Of a DNA stretch of 64,000 nucleotides, positions 1 to 9,240 are shown piece by piece. The notes below the pieces were generated by a model. It had not been told where the DNA came from and made no database searches. It was given only the letters and a program-made list of their open reading frames with translations. Each line of letters begins with the position of its first letter. Position 1 is the first letter of the stretch. Location: assembly GCA_029979565.1 (NCBI GenBank), contig JAPOHG010000001.1, forward strand, positions 124,001 to 188,000, in the 5' to 3' direction. The translations under genes were made by a program, and so were the position numbers. This DNA is from a bacterium (GTDB lineage: Bacteria > Bacteroidota > Bacteroidia > Flavobacteriales_D > Sanyastnellaceae).

Positions 1-714
1 CTCCAGTTCGACGTCCATGCCATGTTCTTCAAAAATGGCCTGCGCGAACCCGTGCCATGTGGTCGGGCCTTGGGGGCCGTAATGCCAAATGCCCGAGGGG
101 ACCCGTTCGGGTTGGGCAGCGAGTTTCAGCAACGCTTCGGCAAACGGGCGTGCAAAGGTGGGAACGCCGTGTTGATCGTTCACGACCCGCAAGGCCTTGC
201 CCGATTGCCCCAGGCGCAGCATCGTTTGCATGAAATTCTGGCCGCGGGTATCGCACAACCAGGCTACCCGAATCACCCACCAACGGGCGCCCGTTGTGGC
301 TTCAATCGCCAACTCACCGGCGCGTTTGGAATCTGCGTACACCCCCATGGGATTGGGCACGTCCGACGGCACATACGGCCGTTCCTGCGTGCCGTCGAAG
401 ACGTAATCGGTGCTGATGTGAATGAGGTCAACTCCATGCGTACCACAAGCCTCAGCCAACAGTCGCGGCCCCTCAGCATTGATGGCATGGGCCAATTCCG
501 ATTCCTCCTCCGCTCGGTCGACAGCCGTGTATGCCGCGGCGTTGATGACGGCATCCGGTTGGTGTTTCTTGAGGGCTTCGGCGATGGATTCAGGAGAGGT
601 GATGTCCAGTTCATCCCGGTCGAAGCCGACGATACGAAGGGAATTTTGGCCGGGATTTTCCATCAACCGCGATCCCAATTGGCCGTTCGCCCCTGTCACC
701 AAAACTGTTCGCAT
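1..714 (-). CDS. rfbD: dTDP-4-dehydrorhamnose reductase, 3' end outside window
   Basis: This enzyme reduces dTDP-4-dehydrorhamnose to dTDP-L-rhamnose with NAD(P)H, the last step in making rhamnose for surface polysaccharides. The reading frame opens with MRTVLVTGANGQLG, a Rossmann nucleotide-binding motif of the SDR superfamily. It continues with STDYVFDG and the catalytic YADSK (YxxxK), all in the order expected for RfbD. About 238 codons are visible; the C-terminus lies beyond base 1. The ATG at 714 is the only sensible start. It sits 23 bases after the end of the upstream permease gene and four bases after a near-consensus -7 element. The partner gene rfbA lies about 14 kb away at 14927-15811; rfbB and rfbC are not in the window. 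Confidence 0.93.
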   Translation of the reverse strand, partial: MRTVLVTGANGQLGSRLMENPGQNSLRIVGFDRDELDITSPESIAEALKKHQPDAVINAAAYTAVDRAEEESELAHAINAEGPRLLAEACGTHGVDLIHISTDYVFDGTQERPYVPSDVPNPMGVYADSKRAGELAIEATTGARWWVIRVAWLCDTRGQNFMQTMLRLGQSGKALRVVNDQHGVPTFARPFAEALLKLAAQPERVPSGIWHYGPQGPTTWHGFAQAIFEEHGMDVELE

Positions 715-718
715 GGCC

Positions 719-726
719 GAAATTTA
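719..726 (-). promoter_or_regulatory. possible -7 element for rfbD (TAAATTTC)
   Basis: Seven of eight bases match the Bacteroidota -7 consensus TANNTTTG on the minus strand. The element ends four bases before the rfbD start codon, the same spacing as for the permease, lpdA and kbl. The imperfect last base makes this tentative. Confidence 0.3.
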
Positions 727-737
727 CGCAGGGATCA

Positions 738-1979
738 TCATCCGGTGGTGCGCATGGCCTCCACGGGTTCCATTTCTGCCGCACGACGCGCAGGTGCCAG
801 CCCAGCGATCAACCCCGAAGCGACCGCCACACTGAGCGCAATGATGACACGGGAAGGCCGTACGTTCATGACAAACCCGATGTCAATGGCGTTCACGACG
901 ATCACGATGGTCTCGATAGCAACAAGCGCGAACAGCGCGCCAATGACACAAAGTGCCACCGCTTCGAACAAGAATTGAAGCATGATGAAAGATGACTTGG
1001 CTCCGATGGCTTTTTGCACTCCGATAACGCGCGTGCGCTCGCGTACACTGACGAACATGATGTTGGCAATGCTGAAGCACCCGACGAGGATGGCGAAGAT
1101 GCCAATGAACCAACCACCGTATTCCACTTGCTGAAAAATGCTGTCCAAGATTGAGGTCAACATGTCGATTTGGTTGATTGAAAAATCGTCCTCCTCGCGC
1201 GGCCGCAACCGACGTACCGAACGAAACTGCTGCACAATCTCATCGGAAAGGGCTTCTGTGGTCACGCCCTCAATCGGCTTGACCATGATCTGCGTGCCCA
1301 TGCCATAATCCATGATTCGGTGTCCGAATTTGGCCGGCACCAAAGCGGCCCGATCAAAGCCTTCATTGATGGCCGACGCCCCTTCCTTTGCAAAAACGCC
1401 CACCACTTCCAGTCGCTGGCCCTTCACATCGAGCAAGTGCCCAACGGCATCGGCATCACCGGTCAACTCCACGGCTACATCGTGACCGATGATGGCCACC
1501 GCACGCCCTGCCTGTACCTCCATGGGAGAGAAGTATCGTCCAGTGGCGATGTTCAAGGCGATGACGTCGTTGTAACCCTCGGAGACCGCCGCGATGAAAA
1601 CACCGTCCATCCGGCTGTTTTGCGATTCAACGGCTAAGGAAGTTTTGGCCTGGAACACCACATCTTTGGCCAGCGTGAGCCGCTCTTCTAACATGTCTGC
1701 ATCGTTCAGGCTCACCTCCCGGCGCTGAACATACTTCCACCACGGGTATTCCTCGTCAAATGCCCACGGCCATTTTTGAATGAACAGCACCTCGTCGTCC
1801 AGCATATTGAACGTGCTTTTCAGGCCGTCTTCCAATGAGTCCACCACGGCAAATACCGCGGTGATCATGAAGATGCCCACCATTACCCCGAGGAGGGAGA
1901 GGAATGTCCGGAGGCGGTTGGTCACGATAGCGGACCAAGCGAAGGCGAAACTTTCAAAAAGCAGGCGAAGCCAGAGCAT
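738..1979 (-). CDS. ABC transporter permease, FtsX/MacB type
   Basis: This is a 413-residue inner-membrane protein of the MacB/LolC/FtsX permease family, which moves lipoproteins, peptides or antibiotics out of the inner membrane by mechanotransmission. One membrane segment lies at about residues 25-47. A large periplasmic MacB_PCD-like domain follows (about 50-285), then three segments near the C-terminus (about 288-312, 332-365 and 377-400) with the FtsX-type loop between them. The family normally works with a separate ABC ATPase. None is adjacent here, so the partner must be encoded elsewhere and the substrate cannot be named. The ATG at 1979 is supported by a perfect -7 element just upstream. 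The gene diverges from purH. Confidence 0.88.
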   Translation of the reverse strand: MLWLRLLFESFAFAWSAIVTNRLRTFLSLLGVMVGIFMITAVFAVVDSLEDGLKSTFNMLDDEVLFIQKWPWAFDEEYPWWKYVQRREVSLNDADMLEERLTLAKDVVFQAKTSLAVESQNSRMDGVFIAAVSEGYNDVIALNIATGRYFSPMEVQAGRAVAIIGHDVAVELTGDADAVGHLLDVKGQRLEVVGVFAKEGASAINEGFDRAALVPAKFGHRIMDYGMGTQIMVKPIEGVTTEALSDEIVQQFRSVRRLRPREEDDFSINQIDMLTSILDSIFQQVEYGGWFIGIFAILVGCFSIANIMFVSVRERTRVIGVQKAIGAKSSFIMLQFLFEAVALCVIGALFALVAIETIVIVVNAIDIGFVMNVRPSRVIIALSVAVASGLIAGLAPARRAAEMEPVEAMRTTG

Positions 1980-1983
1980 GCAA

Positions 1984-1991
1984 CAAAGCTA
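1984..1991 (-). promoter_or_regulatory. -7 promoter element for the FtsX/MacB permease (TAGCTTTG)
   Basis: Perfect TANNTTTG match on the minus strand, separated from the start codon at 1979 by four bases (TTGC). Transcription would then begin at or very near the ATG, predicting a leaderless mRNA. No convincing -33 TTG was found at the usual distance. Confidence 0.5.
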
Positions 1992-2034
1992 ATTCCAACC
2001 TCCTAAGTCCGCATATTTTGTCCGGGTTTAATTG

Positions 2035-2042
2035 TAGTTTTG
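2035..2042 (+). promoter_or_regulatory. -7 promoter element for purH (TAGTTTTG)
   Basis: Perfect TANNTTTG match on the plus strand in the divergent permease/purH spacer, about 33 bases before the purH ATG. A TTTG at 2017-2020 could be the -33 box, but the 14-base gap is shorter than usual for the phylum. Confidence 0.5.
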
Positions 2043-2075
2043 CGCCTTTGATTCGCACTTCCCAAATCACTTGAA

Positions 2076-3608
2076 ATGAACGCACCACGCCGCATTCAAT
2101 CCGCCCTCATTTCCGTTTTTCACAAAGAAGGCCTCGAGCCCATCGTCGCTCAATTGCAACGCCTTGGTGTCACCATCTACTCGACCGGTGGGACCCAAAA
2201 AGCCTTGGAAGCCATGGGTGCGGAGGTCGTAGCCGTCGAATCCATCACCGACTATCCTTCCATCCTCGGCGGCCGCGTAAAAACGCTTCACCCCAAGGTT
2301 TTCGGAGGCATCTTGAACCGACGGGACCTGGCAGAAGATGTCGCGCACATGGAGGAATACCAGCTCCCGCACATCGATCTTGTCATTGTTGACCTCTACC
2401 CGTTCGAGGCCACCGTCGCACAAGGCGGAACGCACCAACAGATCATCGAGAAGATTGACATCGGTGGGATTTCCCTGATCCGTGCGGCAGCAAAAAACTT
2501 CGAAGATGTGGTCATTGTGCCCAGCCAAGACGATTACGGGACGTTGCTCGACTTGCTCGAGAACGGCGAAGGCGTTACCACACGGGAAGAGCGTCAAGCC
2601 CTTGCCACCCGCGCCTTCCGCATCAGCTCGCATTACGACACCCGCATCCACGAATGGATGCAAGGCGGTGCCAGCGTGGAGCAATTGAACGTATCGGAAA
2701 TGACCTCCAAGTCCCTGCGCTACGGCGAAAATCCGCACCAGCCGGGCCGGTTCTTTGGCGACCTCGATGCGCTGTTCGACCAATTGAATGGCAAGGCGTT
2801 GTCCTACAACAACCTGCTCGACGTAGACGCCGCCGTGCAATTGATGCGCGAGTTCCAATCCGAAGACCCCACTTTTGCTGTGCTCAAGCACAACAACGCC
2901 TGTGGCCTCGCCACCCGAGCAACCGTGTTGGAAGCCTGGACAGATGCGCTGGCCGGCGACCCCGTTTCGGCTTTCGGTGGCGTCCTCATTTGCAACAGCA
3001 CCATCGACAAGGCCACGGCCGAAGCGATGCATGAACTGTTCTTCGAAGTGGCCATCGCACCGGCTTATGATGCCGACTCGCTCGAAGTCCTCAAGCAGAA
3101 GAAAAACCGCATCCTCCTCGTGCAGAAGCCGTGCAGCACCCCGAGCGTGACCGTTCGAAGCGCGTTGAATGGCTACCTCGTGCAAGCGCCTGACGCCAAG
3201 ATGGAAGGGGTGGAGGATTTGAACCTGGTCACCAAAACAGCTGCTGAGCCGGCCCAACAAGAGGACCTAATTTTCGCCATGAAAATCGCGAAGCACACCC
3301 GTTCCAACACCATTGTTTTTGCCAAGAACAAGCAGCTCTTCGGCAGCGGCACGGGACAGACCAGCCGCGTAGATGCATTGAAGCAAGCAGTGGTGAAGGC
3401 GAAAAGCTTCGGGTTCGACCTTAACGGTGCCGTCATGGCTTCCGATGCGTTCTTCCCATTCCCCGATTGCGTGGAACTGGCCGATAACGCCGGAATCAAG
3501 GCGGTGATCCAGCCAGGTGGCTCGGTGAAAGACCAGCTGAGCATCGATTACTGCGACGCCCACGGCCTCGCCATGTACATGACCGGGGTGCGCCATTTCC
3601 GCCACTGA
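2076..3608 (+). CDS. purH: bifunctional AICAR formyltransferase / IMP cyclohydrolase
   Basis: PurH carries out the last two steps of de novo purine synthesis: formylation of AICAR with 10-formyl-THF, then ring closure to IMP. The protein is 510 residues, normal for the family. The N-terminal MGS-like cyclohydrolase domain contains YSTGGT and GRVKTLHPKVFGGIL (about 66-80). The C-terminal transformylase domain contains LRYGENPHQ (about 208) and the signature KHNNACG (about 269-275). The ATG at 2076 gives the standard N-terminus. The gene appears to be transcribed alone from the divergent spacer and is followed by an inverted repeat and a separate mreB promoter. Confidence 0.97.
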   Translation: MNAPRRIQSALISVFHKEGLEPIVAQLQRLGVTIYSTGGTQKALEAMGAEVVAVESITDYPSILGGRVKTLHPKVFGGILNRRDLAEDVAHMEEYQLPHIDLVIVDLYPFEATVAQGGTHQQIIEKIDIGGISLIRAAAKNFEDVVIVPSQDDYGTLLDLLENGEGVTTREERQALATRAFRISSHYDTRIHEWMQGGASVEQLNVSEMTSKSLRYGENPHQPGRFFGDLDALFDQLNGKALSYNNLLDVDAAVQLMREFQSEDPTFAVLKHNNACGLATRATVLEAWTDALAGDPVSAFGGVLICNSTIDKATAEAMHELFFEVAIAPAYDADSLEVLKQKKNRILLVQKPCSTPSVTVRSALNGYLVQAPDAKMEGVEDLNLVTKTAAEPAQQEDLIFAMKIAKHTRSNTIVFAKNKQLFGSGTGQTSRVDALKQAVVKAKSFGFDLNGAVMASDAFFPFPDCVELADNAGIKAVIQPGGSVKDQLSIDYCDAHGLAMYMTGVRHFRH

Positions 3609-3627
3609 TGTGGTGCTTTTGTGGCGC
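3590..3627 (+). repeat. two-part inverted repeat at the purH 3' end
   Basis: An inner hairpin pairs 3600-3605 with 3610-3615 (six pairs including one G-T). An outer stem pairs GCGCCA at 3590-3595 with TGGCGC at 3622-3627. It spans the purH stop codon. There is no T-run, so it is not a canonical intrinsic terminator, but it could stabilise the purH 3' end ahead of the mreB promoter. Confidence 0.35.
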
Positions 3628-3676
3628 CTGTGAAGGGCCGGAAAGAGCCTGAGAATTTGTGAAAAATTCAATGGGT

Positions 3677-3703
3677 TTTGCGGGAGGGGCTTTGCTATAT
3701 TTG
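3677..3703 (+). promoter_or_regulatory. promoter of the mreB-rodA operon (TTTG / TATATTTG)
   Basis: A perfect -7 element TATATTTG lies at 3696-3703, with TTTG at 3677-3680 as a possible -33 box. The gap of 15 is somewhat short. Transcription would start near 3708, giving a leader of about 35 bases before the mreB ATG at 3743. Confidence 0.5.
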
Positions 3704-3742
3704 AGTGTTCACATCGTCCCGTTCTCCACACACTTGAAGCCC

Positions 3743-4768
3743 ATGGGTTTGTTCAACTTTTTCATGCAAGAGATCGCCATCGATCTCGGTACAGCCAACA
3801 CCATCATCTACTTCGAGGACAAGGTGGTGGTGGATGAACCCAGCATTGTGGCCAAGGACCGGGGAACAAACCGAGTGGTTGCCATTGGGCGCTTGGCGCA
3901 ACAAATGCACGGGAAGACCCACAAAAACATCGAGACCATCCGCCCCTTGAAGGACGGCGTGATTGCCGACTTCCAAGCTGCCGAGGAGATGATCAAGGGC
4001 ATGATCAAAATGATCAACAACCGGAAGTCCTGGTTCAACCCGTCCCTCCGCATGGTCATCTGCATCCCCTCCGGCATCACCGAAGTGGAGAAGCGCGCCG
4101 TTGGGGACAGCGCAGAGCACGCTGGCGGCAAAGATGTCTACCTCATCCACGAGCCCATGGCCGCTGCTATTGGCATCGGCATTGACGTCGAGGAACCCAT
4201 GGGCAACATGATCATCGACATCGGAGGGGGTACGTCGGAAATCGCCGTCATCGCGTTGGGAGGCATTGTCACGGACAAAAACATCCGCGTTGCCGGGGAC
4301 GAGTTCACCTCCGACATCGAGGAATACATGCGCCGTCAGCACAACATCCTCATCGGAGAGCGCACAGCCGAGCAAATCAAAATTGAAGTCGGTGCCGCCA
4401 CAGCAGACCTCGACAATCCCCCAGAGGATTACCCGGTTCGGGGACGCGACTTGATGACGGGTATTCCAAAGGAGATCCTCGTCTCTTATGTGGAGATTGC
4501 CCAAGCATTGGACAAGAGCATTTCGAAAATCGAGGAGGCCATTCATAGCGCTTTGGAGCAAACGCCACCGGAGCTCTCCGCCGACATCTACAAAACGGGC
4601 ATCTACCTCGCCGGCGGGGGCGCATTGCTTCGCGGTCTAGACAAGCGAATCTCCGCCCGAACCAAGCTGCCTGTTCACGTCGCCGATGACCCTTTGCACG
4701 CGGTGGCCAAAGGCACCGCGATTGCCCTCAAAAACATCGACCGCTTCACCTTCTTGATGCGCAACTAA
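3743..4768 (+). CDS. mreB: rod-shape determining protein, bacterial actin MreB
   Basis: MreB is the actin homologue that forms membrane-bound filaments and positions the elongasome. The protein is 341 residues, the standard length. It shows the phosphate-1 motif IDLGTANT (about 13-20), the second nucleotide-binding stretch MIIDIGGGTSE, and the adenosine motif LAGGGALLRG near the C-terminus. The amphipathic N-terminus MGLFNFF is the usual membrane anchor, which decides for the ATG at 3743; the frame is open for 28 codons further upstream, but those have no family similarity. First gene of a five-gene elongasome operon. Confidence 0.97.
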   Translation: MGLFNFFMQEIAIDLGTANTIIYFEDKVVVDEPSIVAKDRGTNRVVAIGRLAQQMHGKTHKNIETIRPLKDGVIADFQAAEEMIKGMIKMINNRKSWFNPSLRMVICIPSGITEVEKRAVGDSAEHAGGKDVYLIHEPMAAAIGIGIDVEEPMGNMIIDIGGGTSEIAVIALGGIVTDKNIRVAGDEFTSDIEEYMRRQHNILIGERTAEQIKIEVGAATADLDNPPEDYPVRGRDLMTGIPKEILVSYVEIAQALDKSISKIEEAIHSALEQTPPELSADIYKTGIYLAGGGALLRGLDKRISARTKLPVHVADDPLHAVAKGTAIALKNIDRFTFLMRN

Positions 4769-4784
4769 ATCCAGCAGGTAGCGG

Positions 4785-5582
4785 ATGCGAAACCTCTGGA
4801 ACCTCATCGTCCAATACCACATCGCCTTGGTCTTCTTGATCTTGCAGGGCATTGCACTTACGTGGTTTGTTGGAAGCCACGGGTACCCCCGCGGCAAATG
4901 GGTGCAGCGTTCGTTGGAGTGGCAGGGGAAATGGGACCAACGCATGAGCCAGTGGGACCGGCTGACCGAACTCGACGACCTGAACCGCGAATTGCTGGCA
5001 GAAAACGCCACCCTGCGCGCCGAGCTTCACACCGCCCGAAGGGATGGTGTTCAGAGCACTTACCAAGGCGCTGAAGTCATTCGATCCACCTGGAACGGCG
5101 CATCGAATCCGTTCGTTCTCAACAAAGGCACAGCACAGGGTGTCAAACCTGGACTGGGCCTGTTGCAGAACAACCGGGTTGTAGGACGCGTGGTAGAGGT
5201 GTCGGAAAACTACGCCTTGGCCCTGCCGCTCATTAACAAATCCATGGAATGGAGCGTTCGGATTGGACCTACAGGACCGGTAGCTCGCTTGGTATGGGAA
5301 GGAGGCGATGTCACCCGTGCTATGGTCTACGATGTACCTCGCAGCGCGTCATTTGCACCCGGCGACTCCGTAGTGTCTTCTGGCTTTCAAGGCTATTTTC
5401 CATCCGGACTGTTGATTGGAAAGGTCGCGGACGAAACGCCCGAATTCGACGGGCAATTTTTAACCGTTCCGGTGACCCTTGCGGCCGACTTCAGGGCCAT
5501 CCGATACGTGGAAATCGCCACCGTTCAGGGCCGGATGGAATTGGATAGCCTAGCGAATTCAAACGGCCAACAAGCGCCATGA
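4785..5582 (+). CDS. mreC: rod-shape determining protein MreC
   Basis: MreC links the cytoplasmic MreB filament to periplasmic PBP2 and activates PBP2-RodA. The 265-residue protein has a short cytoplasmic tail and one membrane segment (about 10-28). A coiled coil follows (about 50-80, with ELDDLNRELLAENATLRAEL), then the beta-barrel MreC domain (about 95-255). It starts 16 bases after mreB and overlaps mreD by four bases. Confidence 0.94.
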   Translation: MRNLWNLIVQYHIALVFLILQGIALTWFVGSHGYPRGKWVQRSLEWQGKWDQRMSQWDRLTELDDLNRELLAENATLRAELHTARRDGVQSTYQGAEVIRSTWNGASNPFVLNKGTAQGVKPGLGLLQNNRVVGRVVEVSENYALALPLINKSMEWSVRIGPTGPVARLVWEGGDVTRAMVYDVPRSASFAPGDSVVSSGFQGYFPSGLLIGKVADETPEFDGQFLTVPVTLAADFRAIRYVEIATVQGRMELDSLANSNGQQAP

Positions 5583-6097
5583 ACAATCAGGTACTGACAT
5601 ACGGAAGGGTACTCATACCATTGGTGCTTCATGTGTTGTTCTTTCAGCACGCCTCATTCGCATCAGGCTGGTGGTATGTTGGGCTTCACCTGTTGGGATT
5701 GTTGCTCATGCCCTTGCAGTCTTCGCCGCTATTGCTTCTCGCCGTCGCGGCCGGATTCGGGTGTGCAGTTGACATGGCCACCCTTGAAGGGGGCTTGTTC
5801 ATGTCAAGCGCTGTTTTCATGGCGATGGCAATGCCTGCCATCAATCGATTACTGGCACCCCGTGAAGGTTACGAAGTCACTGACCAACCAACGGTTTCGG
5901 CCATGGGAGTCCAGTGGTTCGCTATCCGTTGCCTGCTCTTGTTGGCCGTTCATCACCTTTGGATGTTTGGATTGGAGGCCGGACGGTGGGACTTGATTCC
6001 AAGGGCCATCGGCAAGGCCTTCACATCCTCCATTTTGTCCACGGGCTTATTCTTGCTTGTCCTATTGCTCACCCGCCGCCAACGAACCACCCGATGA
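5579..6097 (+). CDS. mreD: rod-shape determining protein MreD
   Basis: This 172-residue, highly hydrophobic protein has about five membrane segments, as expected for MreD, the small integral partner of MreC. Sequence identity within this family is low, so the call rests mainly on size, hydrophobicity and position. It overlaps mreC at ATGA and mrdA at another ATGA, implying translational coupling. Confidence 0.88.
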   Translation: MNNQVLTYGRVLIPLVLHVLFFQHASFASGWWYVGLHLLGLLLMPLQSSPLLLLAVAAGFGCAVDMATLEGGLFMSSAVFMAMAMPAINRLLAPREGYEVTDQPTVSAMGVQWFAIRCLLLLAVHHLWMFGLEAGRWDLIPRAIGKAFTSSILSTGLFLLVLLLTRRQRTTR

Positions 6098-7896
6098 AGC
6101 TGCGCGAACGCCAATGGATCATCGGGGGGATATTCCTGCTCATCACCTTCATTTACCTCGGACGGCTGGTTCAAATGCAGCTTTTTGCTCACGAATGGAA
6201 GGCCTATGCTGCTCGATTGACAGAAGAAACGGAAACCCTTGAACCGGCCCGTGGCCTCATTTTAGACCGCGATGGCAACATCGTTGTCAACAACAAAGCC
6301 GGGTATGATATCTGGTTCACTCCGCGCAAATGCAAAGCTGCGGGTGGACTCGACACCCTGGCCTTAGCAGAATTGATCGAAATGACTCCGGATGGGCTAG
6401 CCCGCGCCTTCCGGAGGGCAGAAAACTATGCTACCTACCGACCTTCTCGCATTCAAAAACAACTAACCGCTGAAACCTATGCCCGCATCTCCGGGGAAGT
6501 CTGGCGTTTTCCGGGCATCGAAGTCCGAAGGCGGTCGATTCGAACCAACCCTTCCGGACTTGCAAGCCACCTTGTTGGTGAATTCCGAGAAGTGGATCAA
6601 AACGACTTGGAATCCAACCAAGGATACCGCTTGGGTGATTACAAAGGCAAATCCGGTTTGGAGCTGCAATGGGAATCCAAGCTGCGCGGAAAACGGGGTA
6701 CACGGCACCACATTGTCGACATCCGAAACGACTACCGAGAACCGGCACAGGCAGGCATTCTTGATACCCTACCGGTTCCCGGTGAAGACCTCCAGCTGAC
6801 CTTGGACTTGGAGCTGCAGGCCTACGGGGAACAAATCATGGCCAACAAGCGAGGGGCAATCGTTGCCATCGAGCCCTCCACAGGGGAAGTGCTCGCGATG
6901 GTCAGTGCTCCGAGTTACGGCACCGATTTGCTCACCGGTCGGGACCGAGGTGCCAATTATGACAGCCTCATCAACCACCCGAACAAACCGCTGTTCAACC
7001 GAACATTGCGAGCAACGTATCGTCCAGGGAGCATTTTCAAGATGGTCCAAGGGCTGATCGCAATGGAGCGAGGGGTCCTTCGCGCGTCCAACCGCATTGC
7101 ATGTGACCGTGACATCATCGGTTGCCACGGAACACACACCCTCGACAACCTGGAAGAAGCCATCGTTCACTCGTGCAACCCGTACTTCCACGAAGTCATG
7201 AAGCGCATGATTCAGGACGGATCGACGGGGAGTATTTTCAGCGATGCGCATCAGAATCTGGGTGCTTGGTCAGCCTCTGTGCGCACCTTTGGCCTGGGCA
7301 CTGACCTGGGAGGGCATTTCCCAGCCCTCCGCTCCGGATCGGTTCCGGACACCACGGATTACGATCGGATGTACGGCCGCAAACGGTGGGCTTATTCCAC
7401 CATCTATTCCATCTCCATCGGTGAGGGCGAATTGCTCACCACGCCCCTGCACATGGCCAACCTTGCGGCTACGTTGGCCAACCGAGGGCACTACATAACG
7501 CCCCACGCCGTTCACGGCAGTGAGGGCATAGAACGAATGGAATCCGGCGTCGCCGATGAACACTTCGATGCGATCATCCGCGCCATGTCGACGGTGGTCA
7601 CGGCCAACGACGGAACCGGCATGAGGGCGGCGACCCCCGGTGTAACAGTGTGCGGCAAAACAGGTACCGTTCAAAACCCCAATGGCAACCACTCGGTGTT
7701 CATCGCCTTTGCACCGGCAGACAATCCGCAAATCGCGCTCAGCGTTTACGTGGAGAACGCCGGAGCCGGGGGCGATTGGGCCGCACCGATTGCCAGCTTG
7801 ATGATTGAGAAATACCTGAATCGAGCAGTCGATCAACGCGCCAAGGAGCAGCGCATTCTGCGCGCCAAGTATCCCTTCCCAGAACAGCCCTTGTGA
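6094..7896 (+). CDS. mrdA: penicillin-binding protein 2, elongasome transpeptidase
   Basis: PBP2 is the monofunctional DD-transpeptidase that cross-links peptidoglycan made by RodA during elongation. Starting at the ATG overlapping the mreD stop, the protein has 600 residues. There is one N-terminal membrane anchor (about 8-26) and a pedestal domain with LEPARGLILDRDG (about 49-61). The three catalytic motifs of the transpeptidase domain are SIFK (Ser-313, Lys-316), SCN (360-362) and KTG (522-524). An in-frame extension 60 codons upstream overlaps mreD and is not credible. Confidence 0.96.
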   Translation: MKLRERQWIIGGIFLLITFIYLGRLVQMQLFAHEWKAYAARLTEETETLEPARGLILDRDGNIVVNNKAGYDIWFTPRKCKAAGGLDTLALAELIEMTPDGLARAFRRAENYATYRPSRIQKQLTAETYARISGEVWRFPGIEVRRRSIRTNPSGLASHLVGEFREVDQNDLESNQGYRLGDYKGKSGLELQWESKLRGKRGTRHHIVDIRNDYREPAQAGILDTLPVPGEDLQLTLDLELQAYGEQIMANKRGAIVAIEPSTGEVLAMVSAPSYGTDLLTGRDRGANYDSLINHPNKPLFNRTLRATYRPGSIFKMVQGLIAMERGVLRASNRIACDRDIIGCHGTHTLDNLEEAIVHSCNPYFHEVMKRMIQDGSTGSIFSDAHQNLGAWSASVRTFGLGTDLGGHFPALRSGSVPDTTDYDRMYGRKRWAYSTIYSISIGEGELLTTPLHMANLAATLANRGHYITPHAVHGSEGIERMESGVADEHFDAIIRAMSTVVTANDGTGMRAATPGVTVCGKTGTVQNPNGNHSVFIAFAPADNPQIALSVYVENAGAGGDWAAPIASLMIEKYLNRAVDQRAKEQRILRAKYPFPEQPL

Positions 7897-9215
7897 GAAG
7901 AACCGCCCCCATATCTCAGCGCATTGACTGGCTCACAGCAGTGTTGGTCGTCGCCTTGATGGTCATCGGGTTGTTCAATGTGGCCAGTGCCACGGCGGGC
8001 GCGAGCACCGTTGAATGGTTTGACTTCAGCGGGAAATTAGGGAAGCAATTCATTTGGGTGGCTGCCAGTCTGGTGCTCGCCTTTCTGCTTTTGGTCATCG
8101 AAGGGGAATTCTTCATTCGTACATCCGTTATCCATTACGCTGTAAACGTCCTGTTGCTGCTAGCGGTTCTGGCAGTGGGCAACCGCATAGGAGGAGCCAA
8201 ATCGTGGTTCTCGTTTGGGAGCATCGGGATCCAGCCCTCGGAGTTTGCAAAAACCGGAACCTCCCTGATGCTCGCCTGGATGCTGAGCAGAAATCAAGAC
8301 CGCTTCAACCAATGGGGCTCCCTGTTCAAGGCAGTGGCGATTGTCTCACTCCCCGCGGCGTTGATTTTGCTCCAGCCTGATGCCGGGACCGTTTTGGTAT
8401 TCACGGGGCTCATCTTGGTTTTTTACCGAGAAGGGCTCTCAGGCAATGTTCTGATTGCCGTTCTCTGCTCATTGCTGATCACCATTGCGACCATTTTAAG
8501 TGGGGCCAGCACCGTGCAGTATCCGTTTGCCGGTGCAGCCACGGGAGCATGGATGTTGTGGTTGGTCCTGGTCTTGATTGGTGGACTGTTGTGGGCCACC
8601 GTGCCTCAATGGACCGTGCCTCGTCGAAGAAAACGAAACCGCAGGGCCGTACTCTTCAGCTTCGCAGCCGCTCTGCTCCTTTCGGTTGGTTTGCAGTTTG
8701 GTTTGGAAGAAGTGCTCAGGCCCCACCAAAAAGACCGCATCCATGTCTTGTTCGGGATCGATGTGGGCAATCCCGATGCCGATTACAACATCCGGCATGC
8801 CAAGGCCGCCATCAGCTCTGGAGGAATCACCGGCAAAGGATATCTAAAAGGGCCCATGACGGCTTATGGTTTTGTGCCTGAGCAAGAGACGGATTTTATC
8901 TTTTGTACAATTGGTGAAGAGTGGGGGTTGATGGGGACCACCGTTACACTCTTTGTGTTCACGCTGATGCTGCTGCGAATCCTCGCACTTGCAGAGCGTC
9001 AACGCAGCGATTTCACGCGAATCTACGCCTACGCCGTTGCCAGCATTTTGTTCATGCATTATGCCATCAACGTGGGTATGGTACTGGGGCTCGCCCCGGT
9101 CATTGGAATTCCCTTGCCCTTCATCAGCGCAGGAGGATCGTCGTTAACGGGCTTTACACTGCTCGTTTTCATCTTGTTACGTTTGGATGCTGAGCGATTC
9201 ACCGTTTTGCGTTAG
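7893..9215 (+). CDS. rodA: SEDS-family peptidoglycan glycosyltransferase RodA
   Basis: RodA polymerises lipid II into glycan strands together with PBP2. The 440-residue protein has about ten membrane segments and the SEDS landmarks SWFSFGSIGIQPSEFAK, the loop containing EQETDFIF with the catalytic-type Asp, and PFISAGGSS near the C-terminus. It starts with GTG overlapping the mrdA stop (GTGA), so the two are translationally coupled. It is the last gene of the mre operon. Confidence 0.95.
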   Translation: MRRTAPISQRIDWLTAVLVVALMVIGLFNVASATAGASTVEWFDFSGKLGKQFIWVAASLVLAFLLLVIEGEFFIRTSVIHYAVNVLLLLAVLAVGNRIGGAKSWFSFGSIGIQPSEFAKTGTSLMLAWMLSRNQDRFNQWGSLFKAVAIVSLPAALILLQPDAGTVLVFTGLILVFYREGLSGNVLIAVLCSLLITIATILSGASTVQYPFAGAATGAWMLWLVLVLIGGLLWATVPQWTVPRRRKRNRRAVLFSFAAALLLSVGLQFGLEEVLRPHQKDRIHVLFGIDVGNPDADYNIRHAKAAISSGGITGKGYLKGPMTAYGFVPEQETDFIFCTIGEEWGLMGTTVTLFVFTLMLLRILALAERQRSDFTRIYAYAVASILFMHYAINVGMVLGLAPVIGIPLPFISAGGSSLTGFTLLVFILLRLDAERFTVLR

Positions 9216-9240
9216 TCTATATTTATATAGTTTTCATCGA

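Noticed and set aside
22-978. Plus-strand frame of 318 codons
   Set aside because: It is antisense to rfbD and the permease gene, both of which have family motifs; it has none.
2067-3260. Minus-strand frame of 397 codons
   Set aside because: It lies entirely opposite purH and has no recognisable domain; it is a by-product of codon bias in G+C-rich DNA.
3695-4561. Minus-strand frame of 288 codons inside mreB
   Set aside because: Fully opposite mreB, which has all actin motifs.
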